In this document: one piece after another, positions 24,447 through 33,074 of the stretch
How the letters are laid out: the number at the start of each line of letters is the position of its first letter
How positions within the stretch are numbered: position 1 is the stretch's first letter
Assembly: GCA_016927475.1 (NCBI GenBank)
Contig: JAFGMO010000104.1
Location: 1 to 38,715, forward strand
Source of the DNA: Candidatus Aminicenantota bacterium
GTDB lineage: Bacteria; Acidobacteriota; Aminicenantia; Aminicenantales; Aminicenantaceae
Direction: 5' to 3'
DNA length: 38,715 nt
The notes under the pieces: generated by a model
Told to the model about the DNA's origin: nothing
Database searches by the model: none
The model's input: the letters and a program-made list of their open reading frames with translations, nothing else
Translations under genes and position numbers: made by a program

Positions 24447-25361
24447 ATGAAAGTACTGGAAGTCGAAAACATCAATAAAAGTTTCGGTCATTTCAAGGCC
24501 GTGGACAACATCTCTTTTTCCATCGAAGAAGGGGTCATTTTCGGACTGCTGGGCCCCAACGGAGCCGGAAAAACGACCACTATTCGAATGATCATGAACA
24601 TCATCATTCCGGATTCCGGCCGCATCTCTCTCATGGGCAATTCGAAAACACGAAGCACAACCGATTTTATCGGGTACCTTCCTGAAGAAAGGGGGATGTA
24701 CAGGAAGATGAAAGTGGAAAACCTCCTCTTCTTCCAAACAAAATTAAAATCGATGCCCAAAAAAGATGCCCGAAAGGCCATCGATTTATGGGTCGAGCGG
24801 ATGGAGCTTTCCGATTGGAAAAAGAAAAAGAGCGAGGAGCTGTCCAAAGGCATGCAGCAGAAAATTCAGTTCATCTCCACCGTTCTCCACCGGCCCAAGC
24901 TTTTGATCCTTGACGAGCCCTTCGGGGGGCTGGATCCCATAAACCAGAACCTGATCAAGGATATCCTTCTGGAACTCAAATCCCAAGGAACAACCATCAT
25001 CTTTTCAACGCATATTTTGGAGAGCGCCGAAAAACTATGCGAGGAAATATTTCTCATCAACAGGGGAAAACAGGTTCTTAACGGCAGGCTGAGCGACATC
25101 AAAAAAAGCTTCGGCAGGAAAAACGTTCGCATCGAATACGAAGGAAGCGACGCTTTCCTCAAATCGGATCAAATCAAAAGATATGATAACTACGGGAACA
25201 CCGTCGAGATTACGATGGCCCCCGGAGGAGATATCCAAAAGGTTCTTAAAGATGCCGTCGATGGCGCCGTCATCCATAAATTTGAAATCATGGATCCCTC
25301 GCTGAACGATATTTTTATCGATTCGGTCCGATCCTCCGAAGATGAAGGAGCCGTATCATGA
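24447..25361 (+). CDS. ABC-2 type transporter ATP-binding protein (NatA-like)
   Basis: The 304-residue ATPase has Walker A GPNGAGKTT (about 36-44), a Q-loop variant near YLPEERGMYRKM, signature LSKGMQQKIQF, Walker B LLILDEPFGGLDP, and the switch His in IFSTHILESAE. A DUF4162-like C-terminal domain follows (about 215-300). The EERGMY sequence and the DUF4162 domain are typical of NatA-type exporters. It overlaps the permease gene by ATGA, and GAGGTAGG precedes the start. Substrate (ions, drug or lipid) cannot be read from the sequence. Confidence 0.9.
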   Translation: MKVLEVENINKSFGHFKAVDNISFSIEEGVIFGLLGPNGAGKTTTIRMIMNIIIPDSGRISLMGNSKTRSTTDFIGYLPEERGMYRKMKVENLLFFQTKLKSMPKKDARKAIDLWVERMELSDWKKKKSEELSKGMQQKIQFISTVLHRPKLLILDEPFGGLDPINQNLIKDILLELKSQGTTIIFSTHILESAEKLCEEIFLINRGKQVLNGRLSDIKKSFGRKNVRIEYEGSDAFLKSDQIKRYDNYGNTVEITMAPGGDIQKVLKDAVDGAVIHKFEIMDPSLNDIFIDSVRSSEDEGAVS

Positions 25362-26662
25362 GAAAAAAAATGTTCGCCGTCATCCAACGGGAATACATCA
25401 CCCGGGCTAAATCAAAGGGATTTATCATTGTAACCCTTATTTTTCCCCTCATCCTGGTCCTCCTTTTTTCCGGATATTTTATTTTCAGCAAGATCTTCCA
25501 GCCATCGACCAAAACCTTCACGATCATCGACCAGACGGGAATGGTCTTTGAAGAATTCGCCAGAATACAGTCCGATAAACTTCCCGGTGGAGAACCCAAA
25601 TACAGCTTCATCAAAAAAGATGTAGCTCCAGGCGGTATGGAGAAGGCTCTGGCCGATCTCCAAGCGGAAGTTAACAGAAAGGAACTGTCAGGATACCTTG
25701 TCATTCCGGAAGACATCATAGAGAAACGTGAAGCCAAATATTCGGCCCGCAATGTAAGCGATTTCGAAGAGCTGGAATCCTTTTCACGGTCATTGTCCTG
25801 GATTGTGACCAACGTTCGTCTTGAACAAAAAGGGTGGCCGGCCAAAAAGATCCGCAGCGAGATGGAAAAGGGCCGGGTCAAGCTGGTCAGCCAGCAAATT
25901 ACGGAAAAGGGAGAAATCGAAAAAAGCGGTCTGTCAAGCTTCATGATGACTTATATACTGACCTACGTCATGTTCCTCATGATCATCATCTATGGGGGGA
26001 TCCTGATGAGAAGCGTCATCGAGGAAAAAACACAACGGATCACGGAAAGTATCGTCTCGTCCATCAGTCCTTTAGGGCTTATGTTTGGGAAAATGCTGGG
26101 TATCTGCGCCCTGGGACTCACCCAGCTGCTGGTTTTCGGAGGATTTCTTCTGGGGACCATCACCTTTGCCGAACCTCTATTAAAAAAGTTTGGCGTGCAG
26201 TCCGCCGGGCTTTTCGAAATCATCAAGCAAGTTCATTTTACGGCGCCTGTATTCGGATTTTTGATTCTTTTTTTCCTTCTCGGCTTTGTCTTTTATTCCG
26301 GTTTGTATGCAGCACTGGGAGCTATGGTCAATACCGAAGATGAAGGGCAGCAGCTGCAGATGCCGCTTGTCGTGCTGTTTTTCCTGAGTTATTTCATCAT
26401 GTTTTCCGTTGCCAGAAATCCAGATACGGCCCGTGCCTTTTGGGTATCGCTCATCCCCTTCTTCACTCCCATTGTCATGTTCGCCCGCATCTCGGTCAGC
26501 GACCCCATTCTGCCTTCGGGAACGTTCCTCTCCCTGGTGATCATGGCTCTGTCAACAATTCTCCTTATCTGGGTAGCAGCCAAGATATACCGGGTCGGCA
26601 TTCTCATGTACGGGAAAAAACCATCATTCAAGGAAGCGCTAAAGTGGATACGATATAAATAA
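25358..26662 (+). CDS. ABC-2 type transporter permease (NatB-like)
   Basis: The 434-residue membrane protein starts with a cytoplasmic amphipathic stretch (FAVIQREYITRAKSKGFI) and a first helix (about 21-43). A large extracytoplasmic domain (about 45-185) follows, then five or six C-terminal helices. The conserved EEKTQRITESIVSSISP coupling segment sits after the second helix, and EDEGQQLQMPL before the late helices. This matches ABC2_membrane_3/NatB proteins. It pairs with the ATPase upstream; two copies of each would form the transporter. It is convergent with the lipoprotein gene, with 2 bp between stop codons. Confidence 0.88.
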   Translation: MRKKMFAVIQREYITRAKSKGFIIVTLIFPLILVLLFSGYFIFSKIFQPSTKTFTIIDQTGMVFEEFARIQSDKLPGGEPKYSFIKKDVAPGGMEKALADLQAEVNRKELSGYLVIPEDIIEKREAKYSARNVSDFEELESFSRSLSWIVTNVRLEQKGWPAKKIRSEMEKGRVKLVSQQITEKGEIEKSGLSSFMMTYILTYVMFLMIIIYGGILMRSVIEEKTQRITESIVSSISPLGLMFGKMLGICALGLTQLLVFGGFLLGTITFAEPLLKKFGVQSAGLFEIIKQVHFTAPVFGFLILFFLLGFVFYSGLYAALGAMVNTEDEGQQLQMPLVVLFFLSYFIMFSVARNPDTARAFWVSLIPFFTPIVMFARISVSDPILPSGTFLSLVIMALSTILLIWVAAKIYRVGILMYGKKPSFKEALKWIRYK

Positions 26663-26664
26663 CC

Positions 26665-27228
26665 CTATTTTTTCTTTTTGCGCTTGTTTTCTATTTCAAG
26701 AAAGATAGAATCCAGTTTTTGTATCTTTTCCTCGAGAAACTTGATGAGCTTTTTCTGGCGGGAAAACCTGCTGTTAAGAACACGGTTTTTTTGGTCCAGA
26801 TCCCGTGCTTCCGCCTGAAGCTTTTCATTTTCTTCAATCGATTCATCCAACCTGGCCAAAACCGACATCCATATTTTTATCTCCGTCTTGTCTTCTCCGT
26901 TGGGACTCAAGGTGACATATTCATTCAGGTTATGCATAGCCCGCTCATAGTCAGGGTATGGATTGTCGGTATGGACACAAATGAGGGCGATGGTCAGGCG
27001 GGCTTCCAGGCGAATGGAAATATCGGGATGGCTGCGGGCCAGATCCTCGAGCTGATGGATGAAGGACGGAAAATCCTCGACGGATATGGTGGAGATGTCC
27101 TGCTTGATGACGGATGGAATCACATAGGGTTTTCTGATCTTGGCGCAGGAAATGAAAAAAAGAGCGGCTATGATAAAGGCAGGAATAAAACCTTTAAATA
27201 TTCTGTGTTTTTTCAACTTCATATTCAT
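26665..27228 (-). CDS. putative coiled-coil lipoprotein
   Basis: I chose the ATG at 27228 (or 27222), because the protein then begins with a basic n-region, a hydrophobic segment and the lipobox-like FFISC; a longer reading to 27315 overlaps the diguanylate cyclase gene and lacks a signal. The mature part (about 165 residues) has a helical, TPR-like central region (LEDLARSHPDISIRLEAR, then YERAMHNLNEYVTLSP). A long Lys/Glu-rich coiled coil ends in KKKK. Lipid anchoring is likely, the membrane side unknown. It lies 34 bp after the GGDEF gene and is probably co-transcribed with it. No family is recognised. Confidence 0.7.
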   Translation of the reverse strand: MNMKLKKHRIFKGFIPAFIIAALFFISCAKIRKPYVIPSVIKQDISTISVEDFPSFIHQLEDLARSHPDISIRLEARLTIALICVHTDNPYPDYERAMHNLNEYVTLSPNGEDKTEIKIWMSVLARLDESIEENEKLQAEARDLDQKNRVLNSRFSRQKKLIKFLEEKIQKLDSIFLEIENKRKKKK

Positions 27229-27262
27229 TATACAGAAGGTCCCGTTGTTATAAAAGGAATTG

Positions 27263-28636
27263 TCAGTCTTTTCTTCGATCGACGGCAAAAAAACTTCCTT
27301 TTCTGGATTTTGCATAATTTTTCATCTCAGCAGCCCTTTCTCCGACCTGAACGATATGTTCAAACGGGATTTTTTCATTGGTCACTACCCCAATGGAAAG
27401 GGTCATGATAGGATATTTCATGAGTTTTCCCTGGCGGGACTTCTGGTAAACATACCCTTTTTTCCGGTCCTCTGAAGAATATTCCTTGACAACCATTTTA
27501 TCAAATTCTCCAACGACAAAACGGCAGATCTTGTCGTAGCGATCGATGGAAGCCATGAGGACAAAATCATCCCCACCGATATGGCCGAAAAAACACTCCT
27601 TTGAACCGAATCGGGCAACTGCATTTTCAATAACCCTGGCCGTGTTTATTATGACCATATTCCCTCTGGCATAACCATAGCGGTCATTGAAAACCTTAAA
27701 ATTGTCCAGGTCGATCAAGCAAAAAGCAATTTTTTGGCCTGCTTCGATCCTTTTTTTGAGGATGTTATCAATAGCAACCCCTCCTGGCAGATGGGTTAGC
27801 GGGTTGGCGTCAAGATACATTTCTTCCAAACGCTTCAACCTTACCGCCATGTCCGCAAAGGATTGAACCAATTCTCCCAGCTCATCCTGGCTCCTTACCT
27901 CGGGAACCAAATCGAATTTCCCCTTCGAAATAGCACCGGTAGCGTCTTTCAGCCGGGAGATTGTCCCCGAAATATGCCGGGTAATAATCCATGCCGATAC
28001 CACACCGACAAAAATACTCAAGAAGCCCAGCACGGCGACGGTACGAAAGGCTTTGAATCCGATATGGGAAGCCGTTTCAATTTTTTCCTTTTGAGCGGTG
28101 ATGATGCGGGATTTCATATCTTCGATGGACGAAAGAAGCCCCTTCTGTTTTTCCAACAGGATGCGGTTATAATCTTTTTGTTCGGTGCCGGAGTTTTCCA
28201 GGCTAGTGAACCAATCTTTGAAAATGTCTGTATATTCTTTGTGGAAAACGGCCAGTTTTTCAACGATTTTACCGTTCTCTCCGGAAATAGAACCGATTCC
28301 TTGAAGCCGTTTGGTAAATTCCTCAGTTGTTTCCTCGAATAGTTTTTTGATCTCCGGATTTCTCAGGATGACAAAGCGGTTGGCATGCAACTCCATCGAA
28401 TAGAGATTTTCAGTAAGGGCATCCGCTATATTAAGAAGTGGAATGTCCGATAAGACGATATTGGCGTTTATTCCGGACAAACGTTCGATGTTTACCAGGG
28501 CGAAGACACCCGTGACAACAATCAGGATGAAAAGGGGGAAAGAACCCAATAAAATCTTATTAGCGATTTTGAGGTGGAGAAAGAAGTTTTTAATCCTTCG
28601 AAAAGGAGGAATCCGACCGGCTTCTTTTTTCACCAT
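27263..28636 (-). CDS. membrane HAMP-GGDEF protein with atypical active site
   Basis: The 457-residue protein has two membrane helices (about 28-48 and 193-213) bracketing a four-helix-bundle sensor like those of chemoreceptors. A HAMP domain (about 214-268) and a GGDEF domain (about 280-457) follow. The signature reads HIGGDDF instead of RxGGD/EEF, and there is no RxxD inhibitory site five residues before it. Substrate-binding residues in LIDLDNFKVFNDRYGYARGN are close to normal, so weak activity or GTP binding is possible. It is more likely a low-activity or signalling-only variant than the FHA cyclase in this window. Confidence 0.85.
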   Translation of the reverse strand: MVKKEAGRIPPFRRIKNFFLHLKIANKILLGSFPLFILIVVTGVFALVNIERLSGINANIVLSDIPLLNIADALTENLYSMELHANRFVILRNPEIKKLFEETTEEFTKRLQGIGSISGENGKIVEKLAVFHKEYTDIFKDWFTSLENSGTEQKDYNRILLEKQKGLLSSIEDMKSRIITAQKEKIETASHIGFKAFRTVAVLGFLSIFVGVVSAWIITRHISGTISRLKDATGAISKGKFDLVPEVRSQDELGELVQSFADMAVRLKRLEEMYLDANPLTHLPGGVAIDNILKKRIEAGQKIAFCLIDLDNFKVFNDRYGYARGNMVIINTARVIENAVARFGSKECFFGHIGGDDFVLMASIDRYDKICRFVVGEFDKMVVKEYSSEDRKKGYVYQKSRQGKLMKYPIMTLSIGVVTNEKIPFEHIVQVGERAAEMKNYAKSRKGSFFAVDRRKD

Positions 28637-28938
28637 AGCGGTTTATAAAAGGAGGAAAATCCAGTTCATCTCTCTATCTATTAAGTCGAATCCGGAAAGA
28701 AAGATTTGGACAAAGCTTTGTCCGGATCAAAAAAAAGCAAAAACCGGCTACCCTTTAAGGGAAAAATCAGCCTTGCTCAATAGGCATTCAGTTTATCACA
28801 GTGATTTTTTTTAGGTCAAATATTGAGAATATTCAAGAGACACTTCCGGCCGACCTTTTCTGCGTGCAACGCTACAAACCGGCGGAAGGTTTAAGAGATT
28901 GAAACGAGACAAACAAACGATACTAAAGGAGAACGGTC
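28637..28938. promoter_or_regulatory. 302-bp divergent intergenic region with a perfect 16-bp palindrome
   Basis: No gene is apparent. GGACAAAGCTTTGTCC (28708-28723) is a perfect palindrome. It overlaps an inverted pair ATCCGGA (28690-28696) and TCCGGAT (28721-28727). Smaller dyads follow (TCACAGTGA near 28797). The ribosome site AAAGGAG for skp ends the region. The palindrome sits close to the start of the GGDEF gene and may be an operator for either divergent transcript. Confidence 0.45.
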
Positions 28939-29487
28939 ATGGAACTCCGGCATTTTTTTAAGACGGGAGTGTTACTTATATTCGTTTTCGCTGTTTTTCT
29001 TCAGGGATCAACCCAGGAAACATACAGGATCGGTTTCGTAAAATTCGAAAGGATCATCCAGGAATCAGAAGCAGGGAAGACGGCCCTCCTTCAGCTCAGC
29101 CAAAAGGAAAAAAACATCAAGGATCAACTTTTTTCATTCGATCAGCAGACAAAAGCCCTGGAATCAAAGCTGGCCACACAACAGATGACGCTTTCTTTTG
29201 ACGCCAAACAGGACCTCATTTCCGACATCGATGACCTAAAAACAAAACAAAAAAGATACCAGGAAGATGCGATGAAAGAATATCAAATGCTGCAATTCAA
29301 TCTTTACAGCAGGATACAGCAGGAATTGATGCCCGTTATCCATTCTCTGGCCGAGGAAAAGGGGTACAGCGCCGTCTATGAATTCTCCGCGAGCGGTATC
29401 CTTTACATCAACCCCGCCTTTGACATCACCGATGAGGTCATCCGCCGCTATAACGCCGCCAAAAAAGAAGCCAAAACGGATAAATGA
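28939..29487 (+). CDS. skp: OmpH/Skp-family periplasmic chaperone
   Basis: Skp/OmpH trimers hold unfolded outer-membrane proteins in the periplasm. The 182-residue product has a signal peptide (residues 1-26, cleavage after a Gly-Ser-Thr-Gln region), then the family start YRIGFVKFERIIQESEAGK. A long coiled-coil arm (about 50-115) and the return strand KGYSAVYEFSASGILYINPA follow. The family's usual DxT/DxS ending appears as FDITDEVIRRYNAAK. The gene stands alone, not in the usual bamA-skp-lpxD order. It is one of the best pointers to an outer membrane in this organism. Confidence 0.88.
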   Translation: MELRHFFKTGVLLIFVFAVFLQGSTQETYRIGFVKFERIIQESEAGKTALLQLSQKEKNIKDQLFSFDQQTKALESKLATQQMTLSFDAKQDLISDIDDLKTKQKRYQEDAMKEYQMLQFNLYSRIQQELMPVIHSLAEEKGYSAVYEFSASGILYINPAFDITDEVIRRYNAAKKEAKTDK

Positions 29488-29636
29488 GTCAAGCAAAACC
29501 ATGACCCTTTGATGTTATCACTTTTCTTATAAGACCCGCCTGCATCACTGTGGGCTTTATCTTTAAAGTCTTCCCCACGCTCAAAGACAAGACCATCAAG
29601 GTTGAGGCGGACAATACCCAGCCGCCGAAGGAAAAA

Positions 29637-32600
29637 TCACTTTTTCTTCTTCAGGGCTTCGGCCGTACGTTTTTCCAGGGGAGGGGCGGGCGTCATGCGG
29701 GGAGGATTCTTTTTCAGCAGGAACATTACTTCTTCTACTACCTTTTCGATCTGCGGATCACGGCCTTTTACCAGGAGGTTGGGATCATCCCAGACTGCAA
29801 AGTCCGGAGAAACTCCCTCTCCCTCCCAGAACCAATGGCCGTCGTTATCATACAAACGGGCGCCGGGGACCGTGATTCCTCCCCCATCGATCAACCGATG
29901 GCCGGTGGCCGGCCCGACCAGGATTCCCAACGTGCGCTCACCGACAATGGGTCCGGCTTTAAGTTCCTGAAAGGCCCAGGGCAATCCGTCTCCGCCGGAA
30001 CCGGCCCATCCATTGATCAACATTCCCATAGGACCGGTATTGGTTTTTATGGGATGGGTATGGTCTTTACCGTGCCGCCAGTGCAGGTTATAGACCACCG
30101 GACGCTGCAGCAGTTCCAAAAACCGGTCGGCCAGCTGCCCTCCGCCGTTAAAACGCTCATCGATGATAAAGCCCTTCTTATCCAGCTGGCCGTAAAACAT
30201 GCTCACCAGCTCCAGTTGCCCCCGGCCGCCGGTATTGGACATATAGATATAACCAAGCTGCCCGTCAGAAAGTTTTTCGACCATTTTTCGGTTTTTTTCA
30301 ATCCACTCCAGGTACCTGAGCTGCATTTCTTCTCTGGGAGAAAGGCATTGTATAACCTGCTGCCGGCTGTCTCCGGCTTCACCCGAACGGCTAATGCTCA
30401 AGGAAACCGTTTTCCCTGAAAGCCCCTCAAAAGCGGCATAAGGATCCTTATTGAAATCCAGAGGAATACCGTTTACGCCCTGGATATAATCACCGGCCTT
30501 AACATCGACACCGGGCAGGTCAAAGGGGGAATGAACCTCCGTATCCCATAAAGCCGGCCGTACAATCCTCTTAATCCGATATTTACCGTTGTCCGCTTCC
30601 CAATCGATTCCCAAAAATCCGGTCGCTATTCTGGGTACCTCCTCGACGTCCCCGCCGAAGGTGTAGGTGTGTCCGGCGCTCAGTTCAGCCGACAGGTTGG
30701 AGCAGATATTGGTTACGTCCCAGCGGGTACGGGCGTACTCAATCAGGGCGCCGTATCTCTTGCGCAGAGCCTGCCAGTCGACACCATGCATGTTGGGATC
30801 ATAGAAAAAATCGCGGTAGCGGCGCCAGGTATCCTGAAAAATCTGGCGCCATTCTTCCCGGGGAATCCAATTCATGACCAACCCATTCGCGGGAATGGGC
30901 TTTTCGATTTTTTGTCCGGGCACGGGCTTGATGACTCCGTACTGACCCCGGCTTCGTACCAGCAGGGATTTCCCATCCGCCGAAGCCAACACCATTTCAG
31001 CCGGGGAAATTATTTTTTTCTCCTCCCGCTCTTCAAGGTCGTAGTACATCAGGGAAGCCTCCCTGTCTCCGGATCCGGTATTAGGATATCTGAGATAGAC
31101 CAATTTCCCCTCTAGGGGGATAAGGTTTCCGATATTCCCGGCGGTGGGAGGCAGAATCACCAGGCGGGCTTCCATGTCCTTAAAATCCACTTCCACCAAA
31201 TTCTCATCCGGCTTTTTGGTGTCTTTTCCCTCGCCCTTTTTCTCTTTATCCGGGGTTTCTTTCTCTTTGTCCAGGGCGTCATTTTTAGGATAAAGGAGAG
31301 ACGGCACCTCATTGGTCAGGGCCAGGGAAGCTATCTGGGTGGTGTTGGGATAAATCCATGTGCCGTCATCCATGTCGGAATAAGCGGCTGATAATCTCCG
31401 GTTGGTCAGATAAAAGAGATATTTTCCGTCAGTGCTGAATACCGGATCAAAATCCTGATAAAAACCGCTGGTTGCCTGGTACTGTTTTTCATTCTTCATA
31501 TCATAGAGGAAGATGGCGTTATGGGCATTATCCAAACCCTGCGTGAAAGAGATCCATCTCGAATCGGGAGACCAGACGATAGGATAATAGTGGCGTCCGC
31601 CGTGACCTGTGTTCCATCTGGTGTTGCCGATCACTATCACACTGCCGGTGGCGATGTCCAGCATCGAAATGTCATTGGTTTCATCAATAAAGGCCAGTTT
31701 TTTGCTGTCCGGTGACCAATACAGGCTGTATCCGTATCCCTTGGTCCGTTTAGTTAACTGTCGGGGCTTTTCAAGGCCGTCCGCAGCCTGGAGATAAATT
31801 TGATACTCTCCGGAGCGGTCGCTCCAATAGGCGATATGCTTACCATCGGGTGACCATGCTGGATGGTGATCGAAGGCACCACTGGTTTGGGTCATATTGA
31901 CCACATATCCTTCGGAGACCGGCACGTTGAATAATTCACCGCGGGCTTCAAAAACCACCCGCTTTGCGGACGGGGATATCGTCACCTCGCTTATCTGGCG
32001 GCTGACATCCTTTGATCGGACCATTTCTGCGGACAAGTCGCTGACGACATAAACCTCAACGGGCTGATATTCAAACGAGTTCAGGTCCATGAGGTAGAGT
32101 ACCCCCCCGGCTTCAAAAACGATATCCTGATTGCCGGCAGACATATAGGCAATATCAAAATCATTGAACCGGGTAAGCTGCCGGCTGTCACTATTTTTCG
32201 TATTATACTTCCAGATGTTCAACCGCATGTTATCCCCCTGGTCTGAGAGGAAATATATATTCTCCCCCACCCAGGCGGGTTTTCCGTCGATGGCATTGTT
32301 CTTGGTGATGTTTTCCGCCGTATCCTTTTCCAGGTTGTAAACGATGATATCCGAGGCCAGGCCGCCCCGGTACCGCTTAAAAGGATAATTTTCGGTTATT
32401 CTCGTGATATAGACCAATTGAGTACCGTCCGGAGAATAGCTGGCTAATTCACCGTAGGGGACCTTCAGTTTTGTGGGAAATCCTCCGGTTTTGGGAACAG
32501 AATAGAACTGATTGATCCTACCCTGTCCGCTCTCCCGGTACGATGCAAAAAGAAGATGCTCGCCGTCAGGATGCCAGTCCACCATTCGGTCCCCGAGGGA

Positions 32601-32918
32601 TTGATAGGTAATGCGGGTAGGCAGTCCCCCCTTGGCCGGGATGACATAAACATCCTCGTTACCGTTGTAACTGGCCGAATAAGCGATAAATTTTCCGTCC
32701 GGTGAGAAACGAGGCCATGTTTCCTCTCCGGGTGAATGAGTCACCTGGAAAGCCGTTCCACCTTCTTTGGGCATAATCCAGATATCCCCCCCATAAACAA
32801 AAATGATCTGGGTCTGTGAAACATCCATGTAGCGCATCAGCTTGGCGCTTATCTGACCATATACAATGCTTCCCATAAATAAAACACCTAACAAAAAAAC
32901 CCAGGTTTTTCTCTTCAT
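29637..32918 (-). CDS. tricorn-type protease (S41 family)
   Basis: Tricorn proteases are large serine proteases that degrade oligopeptides. The 1093-residue protein has a cleavable signal (residues 1-21), unlike the cytosolic archaeal enzyme. Two beta-propellers follow (about 30-330 and 330-560; TolB-like repeats such as WPRFSPDGKFIAYSA and HPAWSPDGKHIAYWSD), then a charged Lys/Glu linker (about 560-590). The C1 domain carries the catalytic His in LSAGHTYTFGGD. A PDZ domain (about 800-860) precedes the C2 domain, with nucleophile Ser974 in GWAGSGGD. Length and order fit the bacterial exported form. A ribosome site (AAAGGAGAGG) precedes it. It probably scavenges peptides in the periplasm. Confidence 0.92.
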   Translation of the reverse strand: MKRKTWVFLLGVLFMGSIVYGQISAKLMRYMDVSQTQIIFVYGGDIWIMPKEGGTAFQVTHSPGEETWPRFSPDGKFIAYSASYNGNEDVYVIPAKGGLPTRITYQSLGDRMVDWHPDGEHLLFASYRESGQGRINQFYSVPKTGGFPTKLKVPYGELASYSPDGTQLVYITRITENYPFKRYRGGLASDIIVYNLEKDTAENITKNNAIDGKPAWVGENIYFLSDQGDNMRLNIWKYNTKNSDSRQLTRFNDFDIAYMSAGNQDIVFEAGGVLYLMDLNSFEYQPVEVYVVSDLSAEMVRSKDVSRQISEVTISPSAKRVVFEARGELFNVPVSEGYVVNMTQTSGAFDHHPAWSPDGKHIAYWSDRSGEYQIYLQAADGLEKPRQLTKRTKGYGYSLYWSPDSKKLAFIDETNDISMLDIATGSVIVIGNTRWNTGHGGRHYYPIVWSPDSRWISFTQGLDNAHNAIFLYDMKNEKQYQATSGFYQDFDPVFSTDGKYLFYLTNRRLSAAYSDMDDGTWIYPNTTQIASLALTNEVPSLLYPKNDALDKEKETPDKEKKGEGKDTKKPDENLVEVDFKDMEARLVILPPTAGNIGNLIPLEGKLVYLRYPNTGSGDREASLMYYDLEEREEKKIISPAEMVLASADGKSLLVRSRGQYGVIKPVPGQKIEKPIPANGLVMNWIPREEWRQIFQDTWRRYRDFFYDPNMHGVDWQALRKRYGALIEYARTRWDVTNICSNLSAELSAGHTYTFGGDVEEVPRIATGFLGIDWEADNGKYRIKRIVRPALWDTEVHSPFDLPGVDVKAGDYIQGVNGIPLDFNKDPYAAFEGLSGKTVSLSISRSGEAGDSRQQVIQCLSPREEMQLRYLEWIEKNRKMVEKLSDGQLGYIYMSNTGGRGQLELVSMFYGQLDKKGFIIDERFNGGGQLADRFLELLQRPVVYNLHWRHGKDHTHPIKTNTGPMGMLINGWAGSGGDGLPWAFQELKAGPIVGERTLGILVGPATGHRLIDGGGITVPGARLYDNDGHWFWEGEGVSPDFAVWDDPNLLVKGRDPQIEKVVEEVMFLLKKNPPRMTPAPPLEKRTAEALKKKK

Positions 32919-33000
32919 GATATAACCTCTCCTTTGTTCGATAATAAAAATAGTTTATAAGGATAATCAGTCTAAATCAATAAAGAAAAAAAGGGTACTT

Positions 33001-33027
33001 GGTTGAAAGGGTTGAAATGGTTGAAAT
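33001..33027. repeat. three tandem 9-bp repeats
   Basis: GGTTGAAAG, GGTTGAAAT, GGTTGAAAT run head to tail between the tricorn gene and the FG-GAP gene. There is no clear function. It could be a slippage-prone tract. Confidence 0.6.
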
Positions 33028-33074
33028 GAAGACATTTTTTTGGCCCGGCTCTTCTCAATAATAAGTGGGGTTTG

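Noticed and set aside
29505..29636. Coding-like stretch downstream of skp on the plus strand (frame beginning after the TGA at 29502)
   Set aside because: It runs on only as the antisense of the tricorn gene, has no ribosome site or good start, and matches no family. Probably chance, or at most a tiny gene remnant.
29550..30419. 289-residue plus-strand ORF
   Set aside because: It is a shadow of the tricorn gene, whose domains and catalytic residues are clear on the minus strand.
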